Source: Dactylosporangium sp. | GTDB lineage: Bacteria > Actinomycetota > Actinomycetes > Mycobacteriales > Micromonosporaceae | Length of the DNA: 64,000 nt | Direction: 5' to 3' | Assembly (NCBI GenBank): GCA_013041765.1 | Contig: JABDRL010000217.1 | Coordinates: 1-64,000, forward strand | Shown: piece by piece, positions 16,851-28,596 of the stretch | Position numbering within the stretch: the stretch's first letter is position 1 | How the letters are laid out: every line of letters starts with the position of its first letter | Translations under genes and position numbers: made by a program | Notes under the pieces: generated by a model | Databases searched by the model: none | The model's input: the letters and a program-made list of their open reading frames with translations, nothing else | What the model was told of the DNA's origin: nothing

Positions 16851-18572
16851 CTAGGCAGATCCGTCGTTGCGGAGCACCAGGATGGCGATGTCGTCCACCG
16901 GGGACTCCGGAGAGAAGCCGAGGGCCGCCGCCCGGAGCCGAGCGGCCACCACCTCCGCGGGGAACCCGGCGAGGGTTGCGGCCTCCTGCCGCAGCCGCTC
17001 CTGGCCGAGCAGTTCCTCGCCCCGACGACGCTCGGTAACACCGTCGGTGTAGAACACGAGGGTCTCACCAGGATGCAGCGAGATGAGCACCCGCGGCGAC
17101 TTGACGGTGTCGAACAGGCCCAAGGCTGTCCCGCACCGGCCGACGAGCCTCGCCGAGCCATCGGCTTGGATGTGGATCGGCTGATCATGTCCGGCGAGGT
17201 GCAGACCGACCTCCAGCAGCCCACCGGGTCGCCGCAGCGTCGAGGCCAGGGCCAGGGTGCAGAACCGGCCGCCGCCACGCTCCACAAGTGTCTCGTTGAG
17301 CCGCGACAGCACATCCGTCAGCGGACGCCCGTCGTGCACCAGAGCCCTCGTCACATCGCGCACCAGGCCGGTGATAGTCGCGACCTGCACGCCCTTGCCG
17401 GACACATCGCCGACGACGACCAGCCAGCGGTCCTCCGGAAGCGCCATGACGTCGTAGAAGTCCCCGCCGACGTCCACGGTCTCGCCGACCGGCACGTACT
17501 CCGCGCCGAAGTCCAGGCCCAGGACCTTCGGCAGCTGGGGCGGTAGCAGCGACCGTTGCAGTTCCCGGGCCACGGTCCGGAGATCGGCGTGGATCCGCGC
17601 GTTGTCAACGGCCAGCGCCGCTCGCCGGGCGATATCCTCGACCACGGCGATCTCGTCGTTGTGGGGCCAGGTCGCACCGGCCCGGCCAACGGTCAGCGCC
17701 CCCAGCAGCTGCCCCCGGGCGACCAGCGGCACGGCGTAGCCGTCAACGGGTGCCCCGAGCGCCGCGACGCCTTCCCCGCGAAGCGTGCCCCGAAGCGCCG
17801 TACCAGCCGCGCGGAGCCGGTCGAGCAGACCACCCAGCAGGTCCTCGTCGGAATGCGTCGCCGAGGCCAGGTGGAGATCGCCCGAGGCGTCCGTGGTGTG
17901 CACGGTGCACCAGTACCCGAGTCTCGGGACGACCAGCCGAGGAATCAACGCAAGCGTCAGTTCGACGTCCAGCGACTGCGCGAGCAGCTCGCCCGCCTCG
18001 GCGAGAAAGGTCAGCCACGCCCGCCGCTCGGTATCGGCCAGCCGCAGCCGGCTGTTCTCCGCCAGCAGCGCCACCCGCTCGGCCGAGGGTTCCTCGGCGC
18101 CGATCGTTCCGGGGACGTGGGCGAGCCCCGGAGGCTCGGCGCATCCGGGCCGAGTTGTGGGACGGTCGAGGCGGAACCACACCCCCTTGCCATCGCCGTG
18201 GTGCACCGTTCCCCAACGGTCGGCGAGCCGGTCGACCAGGAACAGCCCCCTGCCGCGGTCCTGAAGCTGCCCGAACGGGCCGCCTCCCGGAGCGGAGGTC
18301 TTGGCACTCCACGCGGTCAGCGACAGCGGGCCGCAGCGGTGGTCCAGCACCATGACCGAGACGCCCTGCGGGGTGGCGAGGATCTCGATCTCCAGCTCCG
18401 TCCGAGCGTGCACGACGCCATTGGTCACCAGCTCGGTGGTCAGAAGCAGAGCCTCGTCCAGAACGGCAACGAGATCCACTTCGACGAGGGCCTCGCTGAC
18501 AGCGGCACGAGCCGCCGCCGGGGAACTCTGGGCAGCAGGAAGCCGCAACCGGCGCACGACAGGTGCGGTCAC
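16851..18572 (-). CDS. RsbW-like kinase / GAF / SpoIIE phosphatase fusion (OsaC-like)
   Basis: A 573-aa cytosolic protein with three parts. An N-terminal anti-sigma-type HATPase (residues 1-150: ELVTNGVVHA, DRGRGLFLVDRLADRWG) is followed by a GAF domain (about 180-340) and a C-terminal SpoIIE/PP2C phosphatase. The last shows the metal-binding acidic residues in VGGDFYDV, VVVGDVSGKG and YTDGVTE. Such proteins can phosphorylate and dephosphorylate a STAS antagonist to control a sigma factor. It is divergent from a multi-HAMP hybrid kinase and response regulator, the arrangement of osaC beside osaAB in Streptomyces. The STAS gene at 22.1-22.4 kb is a candidate substrate. Confidence 0.88.
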   Translation of the reverse strand: MTAPVVRRLRLPAAQSSPAAARAAVSEALVEVDLVAVLDEALLLTTELVTNGVVHARTELEIEILATPQGVSVMVLDHRCGPLSLTAWSAKTSAPGGGPFGQLQDRGRGLFLVDRLADRWGTVHHGDGKGVWFRLDRPTTRPGCAEPPGLAHVPGTIGAEEPSAERVALLAENSRLRLADTERRAWLTFLAEAGELLAQSLDVELTLALIPRLVVPRLGYWCTVHTTDASGDLHLASATHSDEDLLGGLLDRLRAAGTALRGTLRGEGVAALGAPVDGYAVPLVARGQLLGALTVGRAGATWPHNDEIAVVEDIARRAALAVDNARIHADLRTVARELQRSLLPPQLPKVLGLDFGAEYVPVGETVDVGGDFYDVMALPEDRWLVVVGDVSGKGVQVATITGLVRDVTRALVHDGRPLTDVLSRLNETLVERGGGRFCTLALASTLRRPGGLLEVGLHLAGHDQPIHIQADGSARLVGRCGTALGLFDTVKSPRVLISLHPGETLVFYTDGVTERRRGEELLGQERLRQEAATLAGFPAEVVAARLRAAALGFSPESPVDDIAILVLRNDGSA

Positions 18573-18683
18573 GTTTCGTAGTCTGCTCTCAACCGCCGTA
18601 ACAATCCACCCTGAGTGCTCGCCTGCCAGGTCGAATCAGACGACGATGGGGAAACGGCCTGTAACCAATTGGGCGAGGACACC

Positions 18684-21395
<2,712 letters not shown>

Positions 21396-21454
21396 CCAGT
21401 GAAATCAGGGAGAAAAGGCAACGATCGGGGGAAGAAGGGACTGGTGAGTACGGC

Positions 21455-22099
21455 ATGACGCTGGACGCGACACCGAGACGCGGAGGCGGTCCGGTCGGCG
21501 GAGACCACCACACGGCGAAGGTACTCATCGTTGATGACCGGTATGACAACGTCCTGGCTCTGGAAGCCAGCCTGCAGGGCATGCCGGTGCTACCGGTGCG
21601 CGCGCTCAGTGGCGAGGAGACGCTCAAGCGCCTGCTGGTCGACGATTTCGCCCTGATTCTCCTTGACGTCCAAATGCCCGAAATGGACGGTTTTGAAACG
21701 GCCCAGCACATCAAACGCAGGGAACGCACCCGGCATGTGCCGATCATCTTCCTGACGGCGGCCGACCGGGAGGCCCAGCTCGCCCTGCGCGGTTACGCCG
21801 CCGGAGCCGTGGACTACATCACCAAGCCCTTCGATCCCTGGATCCTGCGGGCCAAGGTGGCCGTCTTCATCGAACTCTGGGCCAAGAACCAGCAGCTGCG
21901 CGCCCATGCCGCGACCGACAAGGTGTGCAGCTCGGAGGTGAAGACCGCCGTGACAGCGCTCGCCGAGATCACCGGGCTCGTCGAGAGCCTGCGGCCGAGC
22001 GGGGAGGGAACCACGACCGAGCAGTTCGACCGCATCACCAGCCTGCTGGACGAAACCCGGGCCCGGCTCCTGGCCATCGCGGGGCCCGAGGCCGGGTAG
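21455..22099 (+). CDS. Response regulator without DNA-binding domain (OsaB-like)
   Basis: A 214-aa protein. The receiver domain (about 20-145) is complete, with phospho-acceptor Asp71 in LILLDVQMPEMDG, the Thr in FLTAAD and Lys in DYITKPFDP. The C-terminus is only a helical stretch (AVFIELWAKNQQLRAH ... ITSLLDETRARLLAI), without a winged helix. This matches OsaB-type regulators that act through protein contacts. ATG 21455 is used; a TTG at 21392, overlapping the kinase stop, would add 21 residues. It is in the same transcription unit as the hybrid kinase. Confidence 0.88.
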   Translation: MTLDATPRRGGGPVGGDHHTAKVLIVDDRYDNVLALEASLQGMPVLPVRALSGEETLKRLLVDDFALILLDVQMPEMDGFETAQHIKRRERTRHVPIIFLTAADREAQLALRGYAAGAVDYITKPFDPWILRAKVAVFIELWAKNQQLRAHAATDKVCSSEVKTAVTALAEITGLVESLRPSGEGTTTEQFDRITSLLDETRARLLAIAGPEAG

Positions 22100-22111
22100 G
22101 CCAGCCCGAGC

Positions 22112-22435
22112 CTAGTTCTTGATCGTGAGCGCACCGCGCAGGCCGGTGATGTCGAACACCCGAAGCAGGAAATCCCCGGCGTTGACGAGGATGAAGCAGC
22201 TGTGCGCCATGGCGACCCGGCGGGTCAGCACGACCAGGGTCCCGAGGCCCTGGGAATCACAGAACGTCACACCGCTCAGGTCCACGACGATGCGGGGAGG
22301 AACCTCCGCCCCCAGGATCTCGTCGATCGCCCTCGCCAGGACCTGGACGGTCGACATCTCGATCTCGCCGGCGAGCGTGACTACCGCTTCCGCTGAGCCG
22401 TGGCTGGTCACCACAGAAAGATCCGAACGTTCCAC
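22112..22435 (-). CDS. STAS-domain anti-sigma factor antagonist
   Basis: A 107-aa single STAS domain. The phosphorylatable Ser61 lies in the classic loop VTFCDSQGLGTLVVL, preceded by RIVVDLSG. RsbV/SpoIIAA-type proteins bind and neutralise an RsbW-type kinase when unphosphorylated. The gene is convergent with the response regulator and 3.5 kb from the RsbW-GAF-SpoIIE gene, so it is a likely partner of that protein. Confidence 0.9.
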   Translation of the reverse strand: MERSDLSVVTSHGSAEAVVTLAGEIEMSTVQVLARAIDEILGAEVPPRIVVDLSGVTFCDSQGLGTLVVLTRRVAMAHSCFILVNAGDFLLRVFDITGLRGALTIKN

Positions 22436-22626
22436 CAGAGCAGTCTAGTTTGCGGAATGCCCTGGACGTATCGTCCGTCACACCCCCGTGGCTGTTCTTA
22501 CCGCGACTGAACGGCGTGGCGGGCCACGGCATGCGTCAGAATGGGCGAGCTGTGATCGATGACGCGGCTGAACCAGACGTCGCGGTGACGCTGCCGCGTG
22601 CCGCCCAAGCTATCGGGGATTGTTTG

Positions 22627-23277
22627 ATGAGCACCACAACGGTCGTGCACGTGCTACGGCACGGCGAGGTGTACAACCCCGACAAGATCCTGTACGGACG
22701 GCTGCCCGGGTTCCGGCTCTCCGAGCTGGGTGTGCAGATGGCCAAGGCCGCCGCGGAGGCGCTCGTCGACCAAGACCTCGTCCACGTGGTGGCCAGCCCG
22801 CTCAAGCGCGCCCAGCAGACCGCCGAGCCCATCGCCGCACAGTTCGAGCTGCCGATCACGACCGACGATCGGCTCCTGGAGACGGTCAATCTCTTCGAGG
22901 GAAAGAAGTTCGCGGTCGGCGAGGGGACGCTGCGACATCCGGGACACTGGTGGCTGCTGCGCAATCCCTTTCGCCCGTCCTGGGGCGAGCCGTACAAGGA
23001 CGTCGCCAGCCGGATGTTCGAGGCACTGGTGGCGACTCGCCAGGCGGCCGAGGGCCACGAAGCGGTGATCGTGTCACATCAGCTGCCCATCGAGACCCTG
23101 CGCCGGCACGTGGAGCGCCGGACCCTGTGGCACGACCCGCGACGCCGCCAGTGCGGGCTGGCCAGCCTGACGAGTTTCCACTTCTCCGGCACGGAGATTG
23201 TGGACATCGCCTACAGCGAACCAGCCGCGCACCTGATCGCCATGTCCCCGACGGCGCGGACGGCCAAGGGCGCCTGA
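22627..23277 (+). CDS. Histidine phosphatase family protein
   Basis: A 216-aa member of the phosphoglycerate mutase-like superfamily. The catalytic RHG is at residues 11-13 (VVHVLRHGEVYNPDKILYGRLPG), the second His lies in EAVIVSHQLPIETLRR and SPLKRAQQTAEPIA is typical. The GR-LPGF-LSELG pattern is common in actinobacterial members whose substrates are unknown. ATG 22627 starts exactly at the first strand. It is convergent with the YbjN gene. Confidence 0.88.
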   Translation: MSTTTVVHVLRHGEVYNPDKILYGRLPGFRLSELGVQMAKAAAEALVDQDLVHVVASPLKRAQQTAEPIAAQFELPITTDDRLLETVNLFEGKKFAVGEGTLRHPGHWWLLRNPFRPSWGEPYKDVASRMFEALVATRQAAEGHEAVIVSHQLPIETLRRHVERRTLWHDPRRRQCGLASLTSFHFSGTEIVDIAYSEPAAHLIAMSPTARTAKGA

Positions 23278-23309
23278 GCGGCCCCCGCCCGGGCGTTGCG
23301 GGCTCGGCG

Positions 23310-24410
23310 TTACAGGTACATTCCGGTGCGCTCGGTGCTCTCCGGCTCCGCCGGCCGGTCCGCCTCGCCGAAGAACCTTCGTCCGCCGAACTCGCCCGCC
23401 AGCCGGTCGTCGAGTTCGTCGGCCAGTCCCGTCATGACCTGCACGGCCAGCATGAGATGGCTGGCCTGAAAATTCCGGCCGAACACCGGCACCGAGGCCC
23501 ACACCGTGTCTTCGGTGCAGTACAGCCGGCCGATGGGCATGCGGTTGGTCAACTCCGACAGCTTGGCGTACAGCTTCTGGGTTGGCTGGATCTCGGTCAG
23601 TACCGGGGAGAACACGTCGATCAGCGGCGGATTCTCCCGAACCCGCACGAAGACCATGGCGGATCCGGCCCGGATGCCGATATCGCCGTCCTGGTCGATG
23701 GTCAGCGCTACGGGATCGATGCGCAGCAGCCGGGCCACCACGGTCACCACCCGATCGGCGAGCGGAAGGCTGTCGGCATCCGCCGCGAGGTCCTCGCCGT
23801 CCAGATCCTCGGCCTCGTCATCGGTGGGTGTTCGTTCCGCCCCCGTCCCGTCGTCGCTGACGGTCAGTGGCCGCGCCGCGCCCAGCGACGGCGTGCAGAC
23901 GGAGGTGTGCGAGTCGTGGCCACGCGCGACGTACGTCAGGAAGGCCGGGTGGGGAACCGCGTAGACGTCCCGCAAGGTGCGCGACACGATGGCCGCCACC
24001 TCGATGGCGTCGGACAGATCCCGGTGGACGCCAAAGGCCTCCCCGGACCCGGCTACGACCCCGGGCGGCGACCAGCCGAGCGCCACCAGGCCGGCCACGG
24101 CCGCCCGGTCGAGGCGATAGGCCGGAGGCAGGTCCGCGTTGCCGACCGCGGTACCCATGACGGCATCGGCGGACAGCCGCAGTTGCACGCCGTAGACGGC
24201 CTCGCCAGTTCCGGAGGCCGTCGGATCCAGTGTGATATCGAGAGTGGTATCGGTGGGAAGTTCGGGAATGACCTCGCCCAGTTGCCGGGCGAACTCACCC
24301 CAGGCTTCTCCGACCTTGGCTCTGAGATCAGCGATACTCGAGTCGTCGCTGAAAAGGCCGGACTCCGATTGCGCCCGGCGTGGCTCTCCCGCCTTCGCAA
24401 CATCGCTCAC
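23310..24410 (-). CDS. YbjN / type III chaperone-like domain protein
   Basis: A 366-aa acidic soluble protein. The C-terminal half carries the YbjN-like fold (LTIDQDGDIGIRAGSAMVFVRVRENPPLIDVFSPVLTEI, SELTNRMPIGRLYCTEDTVWASVPVFG). The N-terminal half is a second, more divergent alpha/beta domain with ITLDPTASG and LRLSADA. GTG 24410 is chosen because GGAAGGGG stands 8 bases before it; the frame stays open far upstream into adenosine deaminase DNA. Such proteins are thought to help assemble other proteins. No target is evident here. Confidence 0.78.
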   Translation of the reverse strand: MSDVAKAGEPRRAQSESGLFSDDSSIADLRAKVGEAWGEFARQLGEVIPELPTDTTLDITLDPTASGTGEAVYGVQLRLSADAVMGTAVGNADLPPAYRLDRAAVAGLVALGWSPPGVVAGSGEAFGVHRDLSDAIEVAAIVSRTLRDVYAVPHPAFLTYVARGHDSHTSVCTPSLGAARPLTVSDDGTGAERTPTDDEAEDLDGEDLAADADSLPLADRVVTVVARLLRIDPVALTIDQDGDIGIRAGSAMVFVRVRENPPLIDVFSPVLTEIQPTQKLYAKLSELTNRMPIGRLYCTEDTVWASVPVFGRNFQASHLMLAVQVMTGLADELDDRLAGEFGGRRFFGEADRPAEPESTERTGMYL

Positions 24411-24446
24411 GATGGTTCCCCTTCCCCTGGAGTTCACCCTAGCCGT

Positions 24447-24452
24447 TAGGCT
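24447..24452 (+). promoter_or_regulatory. Putative -10 element for leaderless add transcript
   Basis: TAGGCT lies so that transcription would start at or next to the GTG at 24459, and no ribosome binding site precedes that codon. This fits the leaderless mRNA pattern common in actinobacteria. The -35 region is not recognisable. Confidence 0.5.
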
Positions 24453-24458
24453 CGGTTT

Positions 24459-25457
24459 GTGGGGACACCAAAGATCGAGCTGCACGTCCATCTTGAGGGG
24501 ACCATTCGACCCGCAACGCTGCTGGACATCGCTCGACGCAATGACGAGCCCCTGCCTTCGGACACCATCGAGGGTCTGACCGAGCTGTACGAATTTCGCG
24601 ATTTCGCGCGGTTCATCGAGGTCTGGATTCTCACCACCAACTGCCTGCGGACCGCCGACGACTTCCGGCAGGTCGTCGTGGACTACGCGGCCCAGGCCGC
24701 CGCCTTCGGTGCGGTATATCTTGAGGCCATATTCTCTCCGAACGAGCGCGTCGCGCGCGGGGTGAGCTGGGATGAAATCTTTTCGGGCTACGCTGACGGC
24801 GGAATCGAGGCGCATGAACGCCACGGTGTCATCGTCCGACTCACCCCCGACCTCTACCGGGGCCTGGCCCCGGAAATAGCAGAGCAGTGCGCCACCGTCG
24901 CGGTTCGCTACCGCGATCGCGGCGTGGTCGGGCTCGGCCTCGGGGGCATGGAGACCGGGCACCCCGCGGCGCCGTACGGCAGGGCGTTCGACATCGCCAG
25001 AGACGGTGGGCTCGGCATCGTTCCGCACGGTGGCGAGGCCGACGGTGCCCAGGCCATCCGGGAACTTCTGGCATTCGCCCCGGCCCGCCTCCGGCACGGC
25101 ATCCGGGCGGTGGACGACGCCGAGGTCCTCGCGGAGATCGTGGACAGCGGCATCGTGCTGGACGTGTGTCCCACCTCCAACCTGCGGACCGGGGTGGTGC
25201 CGTCCCTGGCGGAGCACCCGCTGCCGGCCCTGCGCCAGGCCGGGGCGCTGTGCACGATCAACACGGACGACCCGGCCATGTTCGGCACAGATCTGGCACG
25301 GGAGTTCGCCATTGCCGCACAACTCGGGGTGTCGGCGGAGCAGGCCTACGCCGCCGGGCTCGTCGGCGCGCTGTGCGACGACACCACCCGAGCCGCCCTC
25401 GGGGCGCTCTGGCCAGCCGCCGCGATCTCGGCTGGTGCCATCGGCGAGGGCCTCTGA
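24459..25457 (+). CDS. add: Adenosine deaminase
   Basis: A 332-aa zinc hydrolase converting adenosine to inosine. Metal ligands His9 and His11 are in ELHVHLEGT, the substrate loop is GLGLGGMETG, a later His lies in HGGEA, and the Asp pair in CTINTDDPAMFGT completes the site. CPTSNLRTG is the typical penultimate block. The GTG start is apparently leaderless. Its stop codon lies inside a strong hairpin shared with the converging tRNA-Leu. Confidence 0.93.
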   Translation: MGTPKIELHVHLEGTIRPATLLDIARRNDEPLPSDTIEGLTELYEFRDFARFIEVWILTTNCLRTADDFRQVVVDYAAQAAAFGAVYLEAIFSPNERVARGVSWDEIFSGYADGGIEAHERHGVIVRLTPDLYRGLAPEIAEQCATVAVRYRDRGVVGLGLGGMETGHPAAPYGRAFDIARDGGLGIVPHGGEADGAQAIRELLAFAPARLRHGIRAVDDAEVLAEIVDSGIVLDVCPTSNLRTGVVPSLAEHPLPALRQAGALCTINTDDPAMFGTDLAREFAIAAQLGVSAEQAYAAGLVGALCDDTTRAALGALWPAAAISAGAIGEGL

Positions 25458-25473
25458 CTATAGTCAGAGGCCC
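25448..25473. terminator. Bidirectional terminator between add and tRNA-Leu
   Basis: A perfect 11-bp stem (GGGCCTCTGAC / GTCAGAGGCCC) around TATA, with the loop itself also self-complementary. A short T run (CCCTTT) follows on the plus strand. The add TGA stop (25455-25457) is within the left arm. It serves add on the plus strand and tRNA-Leu on the minus strand. Confidence 0.85.
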
Positions 25474-25480
25474 TTTGCTG

Positions 25481-25563
25481 TGGGGAAGAAGGGAGTTGAA
25501 CCCTCACGCCCTTTCGGGCACACGGACCTGAACCGTGCGCGTCTGCCATTCCGCCACTCCCCC
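25481..25563 (-). tRNA. tRNA-Leu (anticodon CAG)
   Basis: An 83-nt class II tRNA on the minus strand. The acceptor stem GGGGGAG pairs with CTTCCCC. The anticodon arm CACGG-TTCAGGT-CCGTG gives CAG, reading CUG, the main Leu codon in this genome. A long variable arm (GCCCGAAAGGGC) and GGGTTCAACTCCC T-arm follow. CCA is not encoded. Confidence 0.95.
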
Positions 25564-25665
25564 GGAGTGGATCGCGTGGGAAAGGTTATCACCCCGACCA
25601 ACGGGATTTCACACGGGATAACCACCCTGGCGCACAATGGTACCGGGCCTGACCACTCCCCCCGC

Positions 25666-25695
25666 CTGACAGTTTGGCGGAGAAGCGACTAATCT
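25666..25695 (+). promoter_or_regulatory. Putative housekeeping promoter of the fhaA-pknB operon
   Basis: CTGACA (25666-25671) and TAATCT (25690-25695) are separated by 18 bp, close to the -35/-10 consensus of the main actinobacterial sigma factor. A start near 25702 would leave a leader of about 100 bases before fhaA. Predicted by eye. Confidence 0.5.
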
Positions 25696-25798
25696 GCCCT
25701 AAGTGCTCCGCAAGCGTAACACGCACTGGTCAGCCGGCATGCATCCAGCGGAGCCCGGGCCGGATACCATCATGACCTCGGAACCCGAGGAGGAGCCG

Positions 25799-26548
25799 GT
25801 GAGTGTGCTACAGCGCTTCGAGAAGCGCCTTGAAGGTCTCGTCGAGGGTGCCTTCGCCAAGGTCTTCAAGGGGGTCGTTCACCCCGTGGAGATCCTCAAC
25901 GCCATGCAGCGGGAAGCCGAGGCGCACAAGGCGATCCTCGCTGGCGGGCGGACCCTCGTCCCGAACCGGTACGTTATCGATCTTTCCCCCTACGATCACA
26001 GCCGTCTGGCGCCCTATGCCGCGGCATTGGCTCAGGAGTTGGCGCAGTCCCAGGCCGAGTTCATCGGCGAGCAGGGCTGGACGGTCTACGGCGACGTCAT
26101 CGTCGAGATCGAGCGAGGCGAAGGCCTCGACACCGGCATGTTCCGGGTGACCGCCGAGGTGTACACGGGCGGCGACGTCGCACCGCAGCCGGCGTACGAC
26201 GCGCCGCAGTCGTACCAGCAGCCGTACGAGGCGGACGGGTACGCCGCCCCCCGGGGAGGCCCCGGTCGCAACATCCGACTTGTCGGCAACGACGGGCGCA
26301 ACTACCCTCTGCCGATCGGCTCAATGGTGATCGGCAGAGGTGACCAGGCGAACCTGCGGCTACCCGACGTCGGCATCTCGCGTCGACACGCCAGACTGGA
26401 CCACGATGGCAATCAGGTGGTGCTAACTGATCTTGGTTCAACCAATGGGACGCTGGTCAACGGACAGCGGGTCTCCGCCGTCGCGTTGAACCCTGGTGAC
26501 ATGATCCAGCTTGGCACCACAACACTCACCTTCCGGATTGACGGCTAA
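25799..26548 (+). CDS. fhaA: FHA-domain protein FhaA (DUF3662-FHA)
   Basis: A 249-aa protein. The N-terminal DUF3662 domain (1-115: SVLQRFEKRLEGLVEGAFAKVFKG, LVPNRYVIDLSP) is followed by a Tyr/Pro/Gln linker and a C-terminal FHA domain (MVIGRGDQANLRLPDVGISR, RHARLDHDG, DLGSTNGTLVNG). In mycobacteria FhaA binds phosphorylated MviN/MurJ and PknB products, restraining peptidoglycan synthesis. GTG 25799 is chosen because GAGGAGGAG precedes it and the protein then starts like known FhaA. First gene of the operon ending at pknB. Confidence 0.93.
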   Translation: MSVLQRFEKRLEGLVEGAFAKVFKGVVHPVEILNAMQREAEAHKAILAGGRTLVPNRYVIDLSPYDHSRLAPYAAALAQELAQSQAEFIGEQGWTVYGDVIVEIERGEGLDTGMFRVTAEVYTGGDVAPQPAYDAPQSYQQPYEADGYAAPRGGPGRNIRLVGNDGRNYPLPIGSMVIGRGDQANLRLPDVGISRRHARLDHDGNQVVLTDLGSTNGTLVNGQRVSAVALNPGDMIQLGTTTLTFRIDG

Positions 26549-26622
26549 AATTAGACATCCCGGACTAAACGTGAGGCGGGTTCGCATGACTACATCCGAT
26601 TTCGACGACGGATAGGCGCCCC

Positions 26623-27105
26623 ATGCCGGCAATCGTTCTCACCGTCGCCAGGTTCGGGTTCCTCGTCCTACTGTGGATCTTCGTGTTCACCGTGGTCGGG
26701 GTCATTCGTCGGGACATGTTTGCTGGCGCGCGGTCCAGCAGGCTGGTCGCCGCGCCCCGCGGTATCGGCCCCTTGATGGGCCAGGAACGCCCCGCAAAGG
26801 TCAAGCGCGGCCGCGTCGCCCATCAGTTAATCGTCACTGCCGGCTCACTCGCCGGCACCCGGATCACCCTCGGGGAAATACCGATCACGATTGGACGGGC
26901 CGAAGACTCGACACTGGTCATCACCGATGACTACGCTTCGGCTCGTCACGCAAGGCTGGTGTCCCGATCCGGGCAGTGGTATCTCGAAGATCTTGGCTCC
27001 ACCAACGGAACATACCTCGATCGCGCTAAGGTCACCGCACCAACACCCGTCCCCCTCGGCGTGCCGATTCGCATCGGCCGCACGTCTCTCGAGTTACGGC
27101 CATGA
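26623..27105 (+). CDS. fhaB: FHA-domain protein FhaB/FipA, membrane-anchored
   Basis: A 160-aa protein with an N-terminal transmembrane helix (LTVARFGFLVLLWIFVFTVVGVI) and a C-terminal FHA domain (ITIGRAEDSTLVITDDYASARHARL, LEDLGSTNGTYLDRAKV). It reads phosphothreonine marks made by PknA/PknB and links them to the division machinery. Its TGA overlaps the ATG of pstP (ATGA). Confidence 0.93.
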   Translation: MPAIVLTVARFGFLVLLWIFVFTVVGVIRRDMFAGARSSRLVAAPRGIGPLMGQERPAKVKRGRVAHQLIVTAGSLAGTRITLGEIPITIGRAEDSTLVITDDYASARHARLVSRSGQWYLEDLGSTNGTYLDRAKVTAPTPVPLGVPIRIGRTSLELRP

Positions 27106-28535
27106 CCCTGACGTTGCGATATGCGGCCCGAAGCGACCGCGGTCTGATCAGAGGCGGAAACCAGGATTCCGTCTACGCCGGTCCGCGGCTCCTTGCCGTG
27201 GCCGATGGTATGGGCGGCATGGCTGCGGGTGATGTGGCGAGCAACATCGTCATCGCCTGCATGGCCCCGCTCGACGAGGATGTCTCCGACGGCGCCATGA
27301 TCGATGCGCTGCGCAATGCTGTCGATCTGGCAAACCAGCAGATCCGGTACACCGTCGACGCCAATCCCGCCATGGAAGGCATGGGCACGACGCTCACCGG
27401 CATGCTGTTCTCCGGCGCGAGAATCGGCATGGTTCACATCGGCGATTCCCGGGCATACATCCTACGAAGCGACAAATTTGCGCAAGTCACCAAGGACGAC
27501 ACCTACGTCCAGATGTTGGTGGACGAGGGACGGATCACCCCGGAGGAGGCCGGGAGCCATCCACAACGGTCACTGCTGACCCGGGCGCTCGACGGTCGCG
27601 ACGTCGATCCGGAGTACTCCATGCGGTCGGCGGAACCGGGCGACCGCTATCTCCTGTGCAGTGACGGCCTGTCCTCCGTCGTCAGCGCCGACACCATCGC
27701 GGCGACGCTGCGGGAATACGCCGATCCGAAAGAGAGCGCCGAGCGACTGGTCCAGCTCGCCCTTCGTGGCGGCGGACCGGACAACATCACCGTCATCGTC
27801 GCCGATGTCACCGATCAGGACATTGTCGAGGAAACCCCCATCGTTGGCGGTGCGGCCTCCCGCGATCGGGGCATGGCGACCTCCGCCGACCAGTCCATGT
27901 CCTCCGCGAGGGGAGCCGCGTTCTCCAGTCCGAGAGGGCCGGCTCCGACAGAGGCGGACCAGGCAACGGACGGCGAGGATGGCGAGCGGTCGGACGCCGC
28001 CCGGGCCAAGCGCCATCCCGTACGCACGGCGCTGGTGTTTCTCGCTCTGCTCGGCACCCTCGCTGGGGGATTGTGGTACGGCTGGCGCTACACCCAGTCG
28101 CAGTACTACGTCGGCGCGGCGCCGGACGGAGCTGTGGTCATCTACCAGGGGGTGCCGGGCCGCATCGCCTGGCTCGATCTCTCAACGGTCTACGAACGAA
28201 GCGATCTCCAGCTTTCCGATCTGACCCCGGTGGCGCAGAACAACGTCAAACGCGGCATTCCGGCCGAGGACCGGGCCGACGCGCAACGCACCCTGGCTGA
28301 TCTCAGCGACCCCGACAACCCCGCCAACCGCCAGCACGCGCAGACCTGCCCGAGCGGCTCGGCGTCCCCGGGTGCCGCAGAGGGTTCCGTCGATCCGACC
28401 GCCGATCCCGGAACGACCACGGTTCCCGGTCCCGGCGGATCTGGTTCCCTGCCGGCTCCGGATGCCGGAGTCGAGACGCCCGGAACGGAGCCAGGTTCCG
28501 CGATAACTGACGCATCAAGTACGAAGCCGTGCTAA
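27102..28535 (+). CDS. pstP: PP2C Ser/Thr phosphatase PstP
   Basis: A 477-aa phosphatase. The catalytic domain (1-240) shows the PP2C metal motifs RGGNQDSVYAG, VADGMGGMAAGD, IGDSRAY, SDGLSSVV and GGPDNITVIV. A linker, one transmembrane helix (TALVFLALLGTLAGGLWYGWRY) and an extracytoplasmic domain of about 140 residues, ending in a Pro/Gly/Thr tail, follow. It removes phosphate from PknA, PknB and their targets. Confidence 0.95.
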   Translation: MTLTLRYAARSDRGLIRGGNQDSVYAGPRLLAVADGMGGMAAGDVASNIVIACMAPLDEDVSDGAMIDALRNAVDLANQQIRYTVDANPAMEGMGTTLTGMLFSGARIGMVHIGDSRAYILRSDKFAQVTKDDTYVQMLVDEGRITPEEAGSHPQRSLLTRALDGRDVDPEYSMRSAEPGDRYLLCSDGLSSVVSADTIAATLREYADPKESAERLVQLALRGGGPDNITVIVADVTDQDIVEETPIVGGAASRDRGMATSADQSMSSARGAAFSSPRGPAPTEADQATDGEDGERSDAARAKRHPVRTALVFLALLGTLAGGLWYGWRYTQSQYYVGAAPDGAVVIYQGVPGRIAWLDLSTVYERSDLQLSDLTPVAQNNVKRGIPAEDRADAQRTLADLSDPDNPANRQHAQTCPSGSASPGAAEGSVDPTADPGTTTVPGPGGSGSLPAPDAGVETPGTEPGSAITDASSTKPC

Positions 28536-28596
28536 CCGCCCTCGTCCACCGCGCCCGATACTGATCTGACGATCCCCGAGAGACCGCCCAGAGGAC

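Noticed and set aside
23310-25322. A 670-codon minus-strand frame across the YbjN gene and adenosine deaminase
   Set aside because: The upstream half is antisense to add. The YbjN protein starts at GTG 24410 with its own ribosome site.
25584-25623. Inverted repeat GGTTATC/GATAACC upstream of tRNA-Leu
   Set aside because: Arms are short and 26 bp apart; no support for a regulator site beyond chance.
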